Assembly: GCA_021826605.1 (NCBI GenBank)
Contig: JAKAZF010000165.1
Coordinates: 1 to 6,506, forward strand
Reading direction: 5' to 3'
DNA: 6,506 nucleotides
From: Planctomycetota bacterium
Lineage (GTDB): Bacteria; Planctomycetota; Phycisphaerae; WQYP01
The notes under the pieces were generated by a model. It saw only the letters and a program-made list of their open reading frames with translations. It was not told where the DNA came from and did not search any database. A program made the position numbers and the translations under genes. Shown in pieces: positions 1-6,395 of this stretch (positions are counted from its first letter, which is position 1; the number at the start of each line of letters is the position of its first letter).

Positions 1-2
1 AA

Positions 3-2147
3 AATGATACGGGTTATCTAATGAACAACGTGCAATGGATGATCCAGACACTGGGTGTGGATGGCTTCCGTCTCGATGCGGTCAAGAATATGGAATATTC
101 CACTATTCTGCCATACTTTAATCAGGCGGTTACGCAGGCCAGCACGCATACGTATCTCAACGGCCAACAGCAGCAGATCTATTCCTTCGGCGAATATTAT
201 GACAGTAACATTCCGCAGGGTCCCGGCAACCCCATTGACCCTGCCGCCAATATGAACGCTCTGAATTTTCCGCTGTTTTTTGCCATGCAGAGCAATCTCA
301 CCGATGACGGGCTGACCAATAACTGGAACAATATTGTCAGCGCCTCATATTTGGTCAATAACGGCGGCGTGAGCTTTGTGCAAAGCCAGGATAACGGCGC
401 ACCCTATTTAAGTAATGTGGCCTATGCCTATGAACTTATGATGCCTGGCCAAGCCATTGTGTATTACAATGGCAATGGCACCGCGTTTGATAATGGCACG
501 CAAAGTTTTCCGCAGAATGGCCGCGAGGACGCACTCGGGGGTGTCTACGGCAATCAGATGGCCAACAATTCTCTGGGCACGTACAACTCTCCCGGCCAGA
601 CGATGACCGTCACACATTTGAACCAGATCAGCGGACTGGTGGATTTACGAAACCGCTACAGTACCGGCAATGTGATTCAACGTTATTTAAGTCAAAACAA
701 TTACGCCTTTGAACGTCAGGATTCCGCCTTAGTTCTACTGAATCATCAGAACGGCGGCGGAAATTTTTCCACCACGCTGCAAACGTCCTTCAACGCGGCC
801 AATGTGCCTTATCTGGTGGAATTAACCGGTAACGCCGCCGCCAATAATCTGCCACAGGTGTTGCAGGTCAACTCCAATGGCACCGTGAATGTGACGTTTT
901 CCAATAATTCCAACTCTGCGGGGACATTCACCGGGCAGGGGGATCTCATTTATGGTCCGGCCACGCCCATTGGAACCATGACCATTACCAATAGCTCCGG
1001 TGAAATTCCCGGGAACGCTCCAACCTCAAGTGCTGCCAACGTGATCGCAGCAAACGGCAGCAATACCGTTACCAATATTGCTGTGGTTAAAGGATCACAA
1101 TTTCAAATTCAACTGCAAACGCAGAAAGTGTATCTGTTGGGAAATCCGAACCTTTATGATCCCAACGCCGGCGGTGACAACGCCATATTTAAGATCAACA
1201 GCGGCGTAGCCGTGAATAATCAGAGTTTTGTCAGCACCACGCCCAACAGCATTGGTTATGGGTATCTGGAATTTCAAAACGCCAGCCCGCTGGTCGGCGG
1301 GGGCACGGGCTTGTACACCGAAACCATTAATACCAGCGCCTTGCCCCAGGGGTATGACAACATTGAAGTCATCGCGTTTCGCCATCGGACAGGTACGAAT
1401 GCTCCGCCGGTCTATACCGATTGGACCCAGACCGTGTATGTAGATACTTCCGCTCCCGTCTCACAGGTTATGAGTTTTAATCCTGTTACCCATGGTGTGA
1501 ATCAGAATCGTAATCTTGTGGTGCAATCGATGGACGGCCTGGCCAACAACATCCATGTACTATTTGACCTCGGATCGGCGGTTACCAACACGCAGATTCT
1601 CGCGATGATCAGCAATGCCAATCAGGCCACGCAGACCGATACCAACCAATGGACCATGGAAGCGCAGGGGTTAACCAGCGGCAACCATGCCGCGACCGTG
1701 GTAACTTACAAACCTGACGGCACCTACAACATCCAGCGCTTTGCGGGGCTTTATACGTCCACCATTTATGGGCAGGGGCTGGGAGATCTGAATTTTAACG
1801 GCTTGTATAACGTGGCAGATGTTAATACATTTGCCGCGCTGCTGGCCGGTAATAATACCCAATTTAATCCGGCGGCTGATTATCTTGGAACCGGCGTGAT
1901 TAGCACGCAGGATCTGATCTTGTTCGGTCAGACCTTGCAGCAGAAAAATGCGAACAGTCAAACCATGACCGCCTATGATAATCTGTTGCAGCAATACACC
2001 GGCACAACCAATTTAGCCGCACTTCTGGCGGCGTCGCCGGTGCCAGAGCCTGCGGCGGGTCTTCTTCTGCTGGCCGGTCTACCCTTGATATTTATGCGGC
2101 GGCGTCGCCGCGATGACAATAGGACAAAGTGTCCGCAGGTGGCCTGA
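3..2147 (+). CDS. Secreted GH13 alpha-amylase-like protein with dockerin-like repeats and PEP-CTERM anchor (5' truncated by the window)
   Basis: The frame is open from base 3 and reads NDTGYL before the first in-window Met (base 21), which is internal; the signal peptide and N-terminal barrel lie outside. Numbering from that Met, the GH13 motifs are region II DGFRLDAVKNM with nucleophile Asp19, region III FGEYYDS with acid/base Glu58, and region IV FVQSQDNG with Asp124. The usual region IV His before that Asp is Gln123, and the region II His is Asn23. FPQNGREDALGG (163-174) also fits the family. The barrel is followed by a C-terminal beta domain (about 225-320) and beta-rich, Asn-rich segments (about 360-585). 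A dockerin-like pair of Ca-binding loops follows (589-600 DLNFNGLYNVAD; 620-631 DYLGTGVISTQD). The tail is VPEP (674-677), a hydrophobic segment and five Arg, the exosortase sorting signal. By family it should cleave alpha-glucans at the cell surface; exact substrate is unknown. It probably shares a transcript with the pseudopilin-like gene 21 bases downstream. Confidence 0.9.
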   Translation, partial: NDTGYLMNNVQWMIQTLGVDGFRLDAVKNMEYSTILPYFNQAVTQASTHTYLNGQQQQIYSFGEYYDSNIPQGPGNPIDPAANMNALNFPLFFAMQSNLTDDGLTNNWNNIVSASYLVNNGGVSFVQSQDNGAPYLSNVAYAYELMMPGQAIVYYNGNGTAFDNGTQSFPQNGREDALGGVYGNQMANNSLGTYNSPGQTMTVTHLNQISGLVDLRNRYSTGNVIQRYLSQNNYAFERQDSALVLLNHQNGGGNFSTTLQTSFNAANVPYLVELTGNAAANNLPQVLQVNSNGTVNVTFSNNSNSAGTFTGQGDLIYGPATPIGTMTITNSSGEIPGNAPTSSAANVIAANGSNTVTNIAVVKGSQFQIQLQTQKVYLLGNPNLYDPNAGGDNAIFKINSGVAVNNQSFVSTTPNSIGYGYLEFQNASPLVGGGTGLYTETINTSALPQGYDNIEVIAFRHRTGTNAPPVYTDWTQTVYVDTSAPVSQVMSFNPVTHGVNQNRNLVVQSMDGLANNIHVLFDLGSAVTNTQILAMISNANQATQTDTNQWTMEAQGLTSGNHAATVVTYKPDGTYNIQRFAGLYTSTIYGQGLGDLNFNGLYNVADVNTFAALLAGNNTQFNPAADYLGTGVISTQDLILFGQTLQQKNANSQTMTAYDNLLQQYTGTTNLAALLAASPVPEPAAGLLLLAGLPLIFMRRRRRDDNRTKCPQVA

Positions 2148-2153
2148 TATTTT

Positions 2154-2162
2154 AGAAGGAGG
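2154..2162 (+). promoter_or_regulatory. Strong Shine-Dalgarno sequence for the pseudopilin-like gene
   Basis: AGAAGGAGG lies 6 bases before the ATG at 2169, inside the 21-base gap after the amylase stop. It is the best ribosome-binding site in the window and fixes this start. No room for a separate promoter is seen between the two genes, so translation initiates efficiently on what is probably a shared message. Confidence 0.85.
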
Positions 2163-2168
2163 TTCATT

Positions 2169-3242
2169 ATGAACCGGAGAAAAGGCTTTACCCTTATTGA
2201 ACTGTTGGTGGTCATCAGCATCATCGCGCTGCTGATCGCCCTGCTTCTGCCCGCCCTGGCCAGGGCCAAGCAATTGGCGGACTCAATTGTATGTCTGTCC
2301 AACGTGCGGCAGATCGGACTGGCGGAAAATATGTTCGCCAATGAACATAAAGGCCTGGTGCAGCCGGATACCGACAGCGGCATCATGCAATACACTGAAA
2401 CGCCCGATGCGGATCACACGATGTTCGCGTATCGCTACGCGACCTATGACGCAGCCACGGGGCAATATGTGCCGCTCGGTAAGCCCGTGATGAAGGATTG
2501 GGCTAGCGCTCTGGTACCGTATTTGGGCGGTCAGGAAAATCAGACGTTCATGAATTTTGGAGTTAACGGTGCCGGCTCCAAGGTCTTTCTGTGCCCCAGT
2601 GATCCAACGCTTAACCAGCAGTATCCGGGCTACCAATTGTTCAATAATGTAGAGACAGGCCAGAATGGAAATACTCAACCAACGCCCCCTGGCTACCCGG
2701 GATATTTCCAGGGATACTACCCGGTATCTTATGGAATTAATGCCGATATCGCCTCGGCTAATTACAACGGCCAATATGCCGCATTTAACCCGAACTGGGC
2801 CTTTCAAATATCCTCAGGTTCGTCGTCCTCCAGTGCACCAACGGCTGCCGCCGGCTGCAAACTGTCATCGGTAGCCAATCCGGTCAGCACCCTGATGTTT
2901 GGCGATTGTGGCGTGCGGCCCAATCCGGGCGGCATCGATGCCCAGGGCGGCAATGGCCTGTTCTACTGTGATGAAACGTACTACACCACCGCCTATACCT
3001 ACGCATCGGCACTTCCCGCCAACGTGAATGTTGAAACCCTCCAGGCTGTCGCCGACGATGCCGCCCTGCGGGATCGTATTCCGTTGTCTCCTGATGTTCT
3101 GCCCCTGCCATTGGGCGATGCAGCTGGCAGCAACCTGGGGTGGGTGCGGCATGGTACAAGCATCAACGTAGCATTTGTCGATGGTCACGCCGCAGCCGTT
3201 ACACCCAGCGATTTTCCAAGTGTATTCGTGGATCCACACTGA
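2169..3242 (+). CDS. Prepilin-type N-terminal cleavage/methylation protein with H-X9-DG motif (type II secretion pseudopilin-like)
   Basis: This 357-residue protein starts with MNRRKG then FTLIELLVV, a class III signal. Prepilin peptidase would cut after Gly6 and methylate Phe7, and Glu11 is the conserved +5 glutamate. A long hydrophobic helix (about 7-30) continues into ARAK and [11 protein letters not shown], the usual start of this planctomycete/verrucomicrobial family (DUF1559-like). Near the C-terminus, [12 protein letters not shown] is a precise H-X9-DG motif (His, nine residues, Asp-Gly). The middle is a Gly/Tyr/Asn-rich beta-type region with a Ser-rich stretch near 216-222. Family members are abundant in these phyla. 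They are thought to be type II secretion/type IV pilus-like minor pilins or surface proteins, but their individual roles are unknown. Its position directly behind a secreted amylase suggests a link to export or surface display of that enzyme, which is inference. A strong terminator follows 33 bases after the stop. Confidence 0.9.
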   Translation: MNRRKGFTLIELLVVISIIALLIALLLPALARAKQLADSIVCLSNVRQIGLAENMFANEHKGLVQPDTDSGIMQYTETPDADHTMFAYRYATYDAATGQYVPLGKPVMKDWASALVPYLGGQENQTFMNFGVNGAGSKVFLCPSDPTLNQQYPGYQLFNNVETGQNGNTQPTPPGYPGYFQGYYPVSYGINADIASANYNGQYAAFNPNWAFQISSGSSSSSAPTAAAGCKLSSVANPVSTLMFGDCGVRPNPGGIDAQGGNGLFYCDETYYTTAYTYASALPANVNVETLQAVADDAALRDRIPLSPDVLPLPLGDAAGSNLGWVRHGTSINVAFVDGHAAAVTPSDFPSVFVDPH

Positions 3243-3275
3243 CGCCTCCCGGCATCAGGAAATGAACCCAGACCG

Positions 3276-3309
3276 CGGCCATGGATACCCCATCCATGGC
3301 CGTTTTTTT
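3276..3309 (+). terminator. Intrinsic terminator after the pseudopilin-like gene
   Basis: A perfect 11-bp stem (3276-3286 CGGCCATGGAT with 3292-3302 ATCCATGGCCG) closes a 5-base loop and is followed at once by seven T. It begins 33 bases after the stop codon and separates the amylase/pseudopilin unit from the protease gene. Confidence 0.93.
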
Positions 3310-3340
3310 ATGCGCACCGCTGCCCTTACCCAGCGAATCA

Positions 3341-3367
3341 TTTCCTGATCGGAAAAATATTTTTTCC
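3341..3367. repeat. Overlapping short inverted repeats in the htrA upstream region
   Basis: TTTCC (3341-3345) pairs with GGAAA (3351-3355). The same GGAAAAA (3351-3357) can instead pair with TTTTTCC (3361-3367). The two pairings exclude each other. This could be a protein-binding site or an AT-rich upstream promoter element; function is not shown. Confidence 0.35.
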
Positions 3368-3414
3368 TCCCTGTAGGGGTTTGTGCCACCGCGGCAACGT
3401 ATAGGTTGAACGGG

Positions 3415-3455
3415 CAATCACCGAGGCAGGCCGCAACACGCCGGCCCGATGATTG
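3415..3455 (+). other. Stem-loop upstream of the htrA start (possible structured leader)
   Basis: CAATCACCG (3415-3423) pairs with CGATGATTG (3447-3455) with one C-A mismatch. Inside it GGCCG (3429-3433) pairs with CGGCC (3442-3446), leaving a 5-base one-sided bulge. It ends 46 bases before the chosen htrA ATG and has no T tract, so it is not an intrinsic terminator. If transcribed it would be a 5' leader hairpin; otherwise it may be an operator. No convincing -35/-10 pair was found in 3310-3501. Confidence 0.4.
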
Positions 3456-3488
3456 AAGCCTGATGTTGAGAAGTGTTTGGAAATTTAC

Positions 3489-3492
3489 GGAG
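3489..3492 (+). promoter_or_regulatory. Ribosome-binding site deciding the htrA start
   Basis: GGAG sits 9 bases before the ATG at 3502. The in-frame upstream ATG at 3463 has no comparable site and would place acidic and aromatic residues (KFTEFEF) ahead of the signal peptide, so 3502 is preferred. Confidence 0.65.
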
Positions 3493-3501
3493 TTTGAATT
3501 T

Positions 3502-5079
3502 ATGAAGTACGGATCACGAAAACCCGCGCAACTTGTCACCCTGGCTGCGGCGCTGGCGTTGGCGTCATCTTTTGGCCTCGTCGCGATGGGAATTTTTGGT
3601 TCATCCCCTGCTGTCCACGCTGACGCCGCTTCCGGCGTACCGGCTATTAACCCCAAGCTTACGGCGTTTGCCAACCAACTGTCCAACGCCTTTGAGGCTG
3701 TGGATAAAGCGGATCGCAATGCCGTAGTTAATATCCAGGTGGTTAAAGAAATTCCGCAAACCCAAGGCGTCAATCCCGGCGGCCCCATGCAGTTACCGCC
3801 CGGCTTTCGTAAAATGCTTCCTCCCGGTGCCTTTCCGCTGGTGCCTTCCAACCCGGGTCCTGAGAAGATTTTTGGCACGGGCAGCGGAGTGATAATTTCT
3901 TCTGATGGATATATTGTCACCAACAATCACGTGGTCAGCGATGCCACAAAAATCACGGTAACCTTGGCCGATCATCGGCGGTTTAAGGGAAAAGTAATCG
4001 GCACGGACCCCAAGTCTGATCTGGCGGTGGTGAAAATTGCCGCCAAGAATCTGCCATTTCTTACGTTTGCCAACTCATCGCATGTGCGGGGGTGGCAGTG
4101 GGTGATCGCGATTGGTTCCCCCTTTGGCTTTAGCCAGACCATGACCCAGGGCATTATTTCCGCTAAGGGACGCACCAATGTCAATGTCATTGCGGAAAAT
4201 GACCCCAAGCTCGCAGGATTAACCTATTCCGATTATCTCCAGACGGATGCCGCGATTAACCCCGGCAATTCCGGCGGCCCTTTATTGAACCTCAAGGGGC
4301 AGGTCATTGGTATTAATGCCGCCATCGCCACGAACACCGGTTCATTTAATGGCATCGGCTTTTCCATTCCTTCCAATGAAGTGAAATACATTGTTCATGC
4401 CCTGATGAAATACGGTAAAGTCGTGCGGGGATACCTGGGTGTAACCATCGCGGATGTGCGGCACAGTGTTGTTGAGAAAACGGCGAAAAGTTTTGGGTAT
4501 GACCATCTTCATGGCGTGCTGGTGGAACAGGTCTGGCCCGACTCTCCCGGTGCCAAAGGCGGTCTGAAGGCCGGGGACATTATCACCGCCATTGATGGGG
4601 CTAGAGTCCTTACGATGACCCAACTGCGGGATACCATTGCCGATACCCGTCCGGGAAAAGATGTCACACTGGGCATTTTCCGACGCGGTAAGATGACGCA
4701 TCTGACCTTCGCCGTCGGCACGCAACCTGCAAGCATCAGCCAACTGACTTTGGCCGGCGCTACCGGTGAACAGCCGGGCGTGGTGCAATCCAAAGCTTTA
4801 GGCGTCACCGTGGCCAGCGTAAGTTCGGAAATTGCCAAACAATATCACCTCGCCAAGCCCGAAGGTGTGATGGTCAGCAAGATAGATCCCAACGGCTTGG
4901 CCGCCGGAGCGGGTGTAAATCCCGGCGATATTATCCTCCGCGTGCAGGGCCATACCATTACTTCGGTAAATGAATTTCAATCCGTCTTGAAAAAAGTGAG
5001 TCTGTCAGCCGGTATACGCATGTACGTGCGTGGTTCTGACGGCTCGGAACGCTTTGTGTTTGTGCAGCAGAGCAATTAA
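3502..5079 (+). CDS. Periplasmic HtrA/DegP-family serine endoprotease with two PDZ domains
   Basis: With the start at 3502 the protein has 525 residues; a start at 3463 would add 13. A Sec signal peptide is visible: basic KYGSRK, a hydrophobic core, and an Ala-rich cleavage region at VHA-DA (about residue 40). The trypsin-like domain runs from about 80 to 305 and has the complete triad: His143 in TNNHVV, Asp173 in SDLAVV, Ser257 in GNSGGP. IAIGSPFG and GIGFSIPS are further family motifs. PDZ1 begins at GYLGVTI (about 310-405), and PDZ2 covers about 433-523 with LGVTV and PGDIILRVQG. This is the DegP/DegQ/MucD layout, in which PDZ1 binds substrate and PDZ2 helps oligomer assembly. Its expected role is to degrade or refold damaged envelope proteins. 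A Pro-rich stretch (about 87-123) occupies the LA-loop position. The segment before the oxyanion region reads VRGWQWV where relatives have VRVG-D/E-W-V. It is flanked by terminators on both sides, so it is probably monocistronic. A gene symbol between degP, degQ and mucD cannot be chosen from sequence alone. Confidence 0.95.
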   Translation: MKYGSRKPAQLVTLAAALALASSFGLVAMGIFGSSPAVHADAASGVPAINPKLTAFANQLSNAFEAVDKADRNAVVNIQVVKEIPQTQGVNPGGPMQLPPGFRKMLPPGAFPLVPSNPGPEKIFGTGSGVIISSDGYIVTNNHVVSDATKITVTLADHRRFKGKVIGTDPKSDLAVVKIAAKNLPFLTFANSSHVRGWQWVIAIGSPFGFSQTMTQGIISAKGRTNVNVIAENDPKLAGLTYSDYLQTDAAINPGNSGGPLLNLKGQVIGINAAIATNTGSFNGIGFSIPSNEVKYIVHALMKYGKVVRGYLGVTIADVRHSVVEKTAKSFGYDHLHGVLVEQVWPDSPGAKGGLKAGDIITAIDGARVLTMTQLRDTIADTRPGKDVTLGIFRRGKMTHLTFAVGTQPASISQLTLAGATGEQPGVVQSKALGVTVASVSSEIAKQYHLAKPEGVMVSKIDPNGLAAGAGVNPGDIILRVQGHTITSVNEFQSVLKKVSLSAGIRMYVRGSDGSERFVFVQQSN

Positions 5080-5106
5080 CGATTTCATGGCTTCTCCTTC
5101 TCCCTG

Positions 5107-5143
5107 ATGCCTCGGAGCCACTCCCGCTCCGGGGCATTTTTTT
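5107..5143 (+). terminator. Intrinsic terminator after htrA
   Basis: A 12-bp stem (5107-5118 ATGCCTCGGAGC with 5126-5137 GCTCCGGGGCAT, one T-G wobble) encloses a 7-base loop and runs into a seven-T tract (5137-5143). It starts 28 bases after the htrA stop. Confidence 0.92.
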
Positions 5144-5352
5144 GCGCATTTGTTCTGTGCGTTCATTTTCCATACGATCACAACGGGATTGAACGGCGGA
5201 TAACGCGGATACCTGTAGGATCGGATCGTTTAACAGGTGCGCAAGCCGTCTATATTCCCTATTCGATGCTCCATACTCCATTCACCATGCTTTTCTTTGG
5301 CTGTCCCTAATTATTCGCTGCATGGCCACTTCGTACGCGTGCCGCACTGGCA

Positions 5353-5383
5353 GGACAAATTGACGTTTTCGGTCAGAATGTCC
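5353..5383. promoter_or_regulatory. Putative upstream activating sequence (interrupted dyad) for the sigma-54 promoter
   Basis: The pattern is GGACA-N3-TGAC-N7-GTCA-N3-TGTCC: both arm pairs (5353-5357 with 5379-5383, 5361-5364 with 5372-5375) are perfect and their gaps are symmetric. Its centre (5368) is about 117 bases upstream of the predicted +1. Sigma-54 enhancer-binding proteins usually bind dyads roughly 80-200 bases upstream. The activator is unknown; a PrsR-like regulator is a guess. Confidence 0.5.
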
Positions 5384-5452
5384 CGTTTTTGGAACTACCA
5401 GAATCGCGTTAGCATAAGCGTGGGCGGAGAAAATCGCGGAAATCAGAGAATG

Positions 5453-5469
5453 TTGGCGTGGCACGCCAA
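5453..5469. repeat. Perfect inverted repeat overlapping the -24 promoter element
   Basis: TTGGCGT (5453-5459) and ACGCCAA (5463-5469) are perfect complements around GGC. The repeat covers the whole -24 element, so a protein bound there would block sigma-54 polymerase. It may be an operator or a side effect of the promoter sequence. Confidence 0.5.
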
Positions 5470-5473
5470 TTGC
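5459..5473 (+). promoter_or_regulatory. Sigma-54 (RpoN) -24/-12 promoter
   Basis: The sequence TGGCACG, four bases, TTGC matches every fixed position of the sigma-54 consensus (only the following A/T is G). The GG (5460-5461) and GC (5472-5473) are exactly 12 bases apart, as required. The predicted transcript start is near 5485, giving a leader of about 65 bases before the ATG at 5550. The orientation points to the PEP-CTERM-like gene. Confidence 0.8.
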
Positions 5474-5537
5474 GTAGTGAATCGTAAGTGGTGAGCGCCT
5501 GAATGTGTGGGCCTCCATTACAAGTAAATCCCTTATT

Positions 5538-5541
5538 GGAG
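5538..5541 (+). promoter_or_regulatory. Ribosome-binding site deciding the start of the last gene
   Basis: GGAG lies 8 bases before the ATG at 5550. The longer in-frame option, a GTG at 5505, has no such site and would put 15 non-basic residues before a clean signal peptide, so 5550 is chosen. Confidence 0.75.
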
Positions 5542-5549
5542 TTCAGTTC

Positions 5550-6230
5550 ATGAAACTGCAAAAAATGGTGGTGATCGGTGCGGCCTTATCCGCAGGGTTG
5601 GTTTTCGTCGGCATGTCTAACGCGGGTGTGATTTCGCAAGCATTGGATTACGGCCCGGGTCTTTTGCCGCTGACAAATCCATTCACCCAGGTGATGAACT
5701 TTAACGAATTTCAATCAAGCCTCGGCACGCTGACCAGCGTAACAGTGCAAATTGGGGATACCAGTAGCGGCTCCGTCCAAGTCACGAATAACTCTACGAA
5801 GAGTTCCGACTACAGCATCAGCCTGGGCGAACAGTTGGCCCTAAAAGATCCAAGCTCCACTGTCTTGGCGAGTTTCCTGGACCAGTCTTCGCCGAGTTCT
5901 GCCACTATCGCCTCTGGAAATAGCGACACAATTAATACGACAGCCAGCGGAGCCAGCCCGGTCACTACGCTAAGTTCAAATCTTTCGCAATTTATCGGAA
6001 GCGGTCAAATCGCCTTATTGCTTTCCGGTTCCGGAGTGGCGCTGGTCAGCGGAGCTACTCCCTATTCCGCCGCTACCAATTCGACCAGCCTTGGGGTCGT
6101 GACGCTGGATTATAACTACGCAAACGCAGCTCCCACCGGCGCACCCTTGCCCGGCAGTGGTGCTCTGGCTTTGATGGGTGGAGTCACCCTTATTGGCACC
6201 ATGGCTATTCGCCGAAGAGCGGTTCGCTGA
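5550..6230 (+). CDS. Small secreted PEP-CTERM-like surface protein, choice-of-anchor E type, with PLPGS anchor
   Basis: The 226-residue product begins with a clear Sec signal peptide (MKLQKM, hydrophobic core, cleavage likely after SNA at residue 25). The mature part has FNEFQSSLGTLTSVTVQIGD (51-70) and a Ser/Thr/Asn-rich, beta-strand-like body. That pattern resembles the 'choice-of-anchor E' proteins, found with several kinds of C-terminal sorting signal. The C-terminus is tripartite: PLPGS (199-203), a hydrophobic helix (about 204-220) and RRRAVR. The layout is that of an exosortase substrate, but the motif is PLP rather than the canonical PEP of the amylase in this window. By analogy it would be cut and transferred to a surface or matrix component; the biochemical role is unknown. 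No catalytic motif or cysteine is visible. It stands alone between two terminators and is the apparent target of the sigma-54 promoter upstream, so it is probably inducible. Confidence 0.85.
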   Translation: MKLQKMVVIGAALSAGLVFVGMSNAGVISQALDYGPGLLPLTNPFTQVMNFNEFQSSLGTLTSVTVQIGDTSSGSVQVTNNSTKSSDYSISLGEQLALKDPSSTVLASFLDQSSPSSATIASGNSDTINTTASGASPVTTLSSNLSQFIGSGQIALLLSGSGVALVSGATPYSAATNSTSLGVVTLDYNYANAAPTGAPLPGSGALALMGGVTLIGTMAIRRRAVR

Positions 6231-6257
6231 CTCATAAGAATTAGCAGATAAAATGCG

Positions 6258-6365
6258 GCTAATTAAAAAAAGCTCAACGGCTAAAGCCGCTGAGCTTTTT
6301 TTCATGAGCTTTTTTTCAGCTATCCAATGAAACCAGTGTCCGTTATGCTAAAGCCGAGCTAATTA
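6258..6365. repeat. Repeated fragments of the terminator region
   Basis: Three words occur twice: TGAGCTTTTTTT at 6291-6302 and 6305-6316, GCTAAAGCCG at 6280-6289 and 6347-6356, and GCTAATTA at 6258-6265 and 6358-6365. The second T-rich copy can pair with the same A-rich 5' arm (6265-6276), giving an alternative hairpin. This looks like a decayed local duplication or rearrangement. Confidence 0.55.
6265..6302 (+). terminator. Intrinsic terminator after the last gene, probably bidirectional
   Basis: AGCTCAACGGC (6271-6281) pairs with GCCGCTGAGCT (6286-6296) with one A-C mismatch and a TAAA loop. Seven A precede and seven T follow the stem, so it can also act on the opposite strand. It lies 34 bases after the stop. 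Confidence 0.88.
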
Positions 6366-6395
6366 CATTCCTGATAAAAATTTCGACATTGCAAC

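Larger units (their letters stand above)
5144..5549. other. Intergenic region holding the sigma-54 control region of the downstream gene
   Basis: This 406-base gap has no supported gene. Short open frames here lack ribosome-binding sites and do not look like proteins. It contains a direct repeat GCGGATA at 5196-5202 and 5205-5211, an inverted repeat ACCTGT/ACAGGT (5211-5216 and 5233-5238), the interrupted dyad at 5353-5383, the -24/-12 promoter and the leader of the last gene. The gap is unusually long for this compact window, consistent with a remote-enhancer type of control region. Confidence 0.7.

Noticed and set aside
21..23. ATG at 21 as the true start of the amylase gene
   Set aside because: The frame is open to the window edge and reads NDTGYL, typical GH13 sequence just before this Met; essential barrel strands and a signal peptide would be missing.
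1973..2395. A 140-codon minus-strand open frame spanning the amylase/pseudopilin junction
   Set aside because: It is antisense to the PEP-CTERM tail and prepilin signal, both clearly coding on the + strand, and has low-complexity Arg-rich content from the reverse reading.
3255..3926. A 223-codon minus-strand open frame over the terminator and the htrA 5' end
   Set aside because: It is the antisense shadow of htrA, crosses a strong terminator and shows no domain; the + strand HtrA reading is unambiguous.
5257..5290. Quasi-repeats of TATTCCCTATTC / CCATACTCCATTC in the gap
   Set aside because: The units are imperfect and too few to call a tandem repeat or CRISPR-like array.
5237..5494. An 85-codon open frame in the gap before the last gene
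   Set aside because: No ribosome-binding site, no recognisable protein pattern, and it overlaps the dyad and the sigma-54 promoter.
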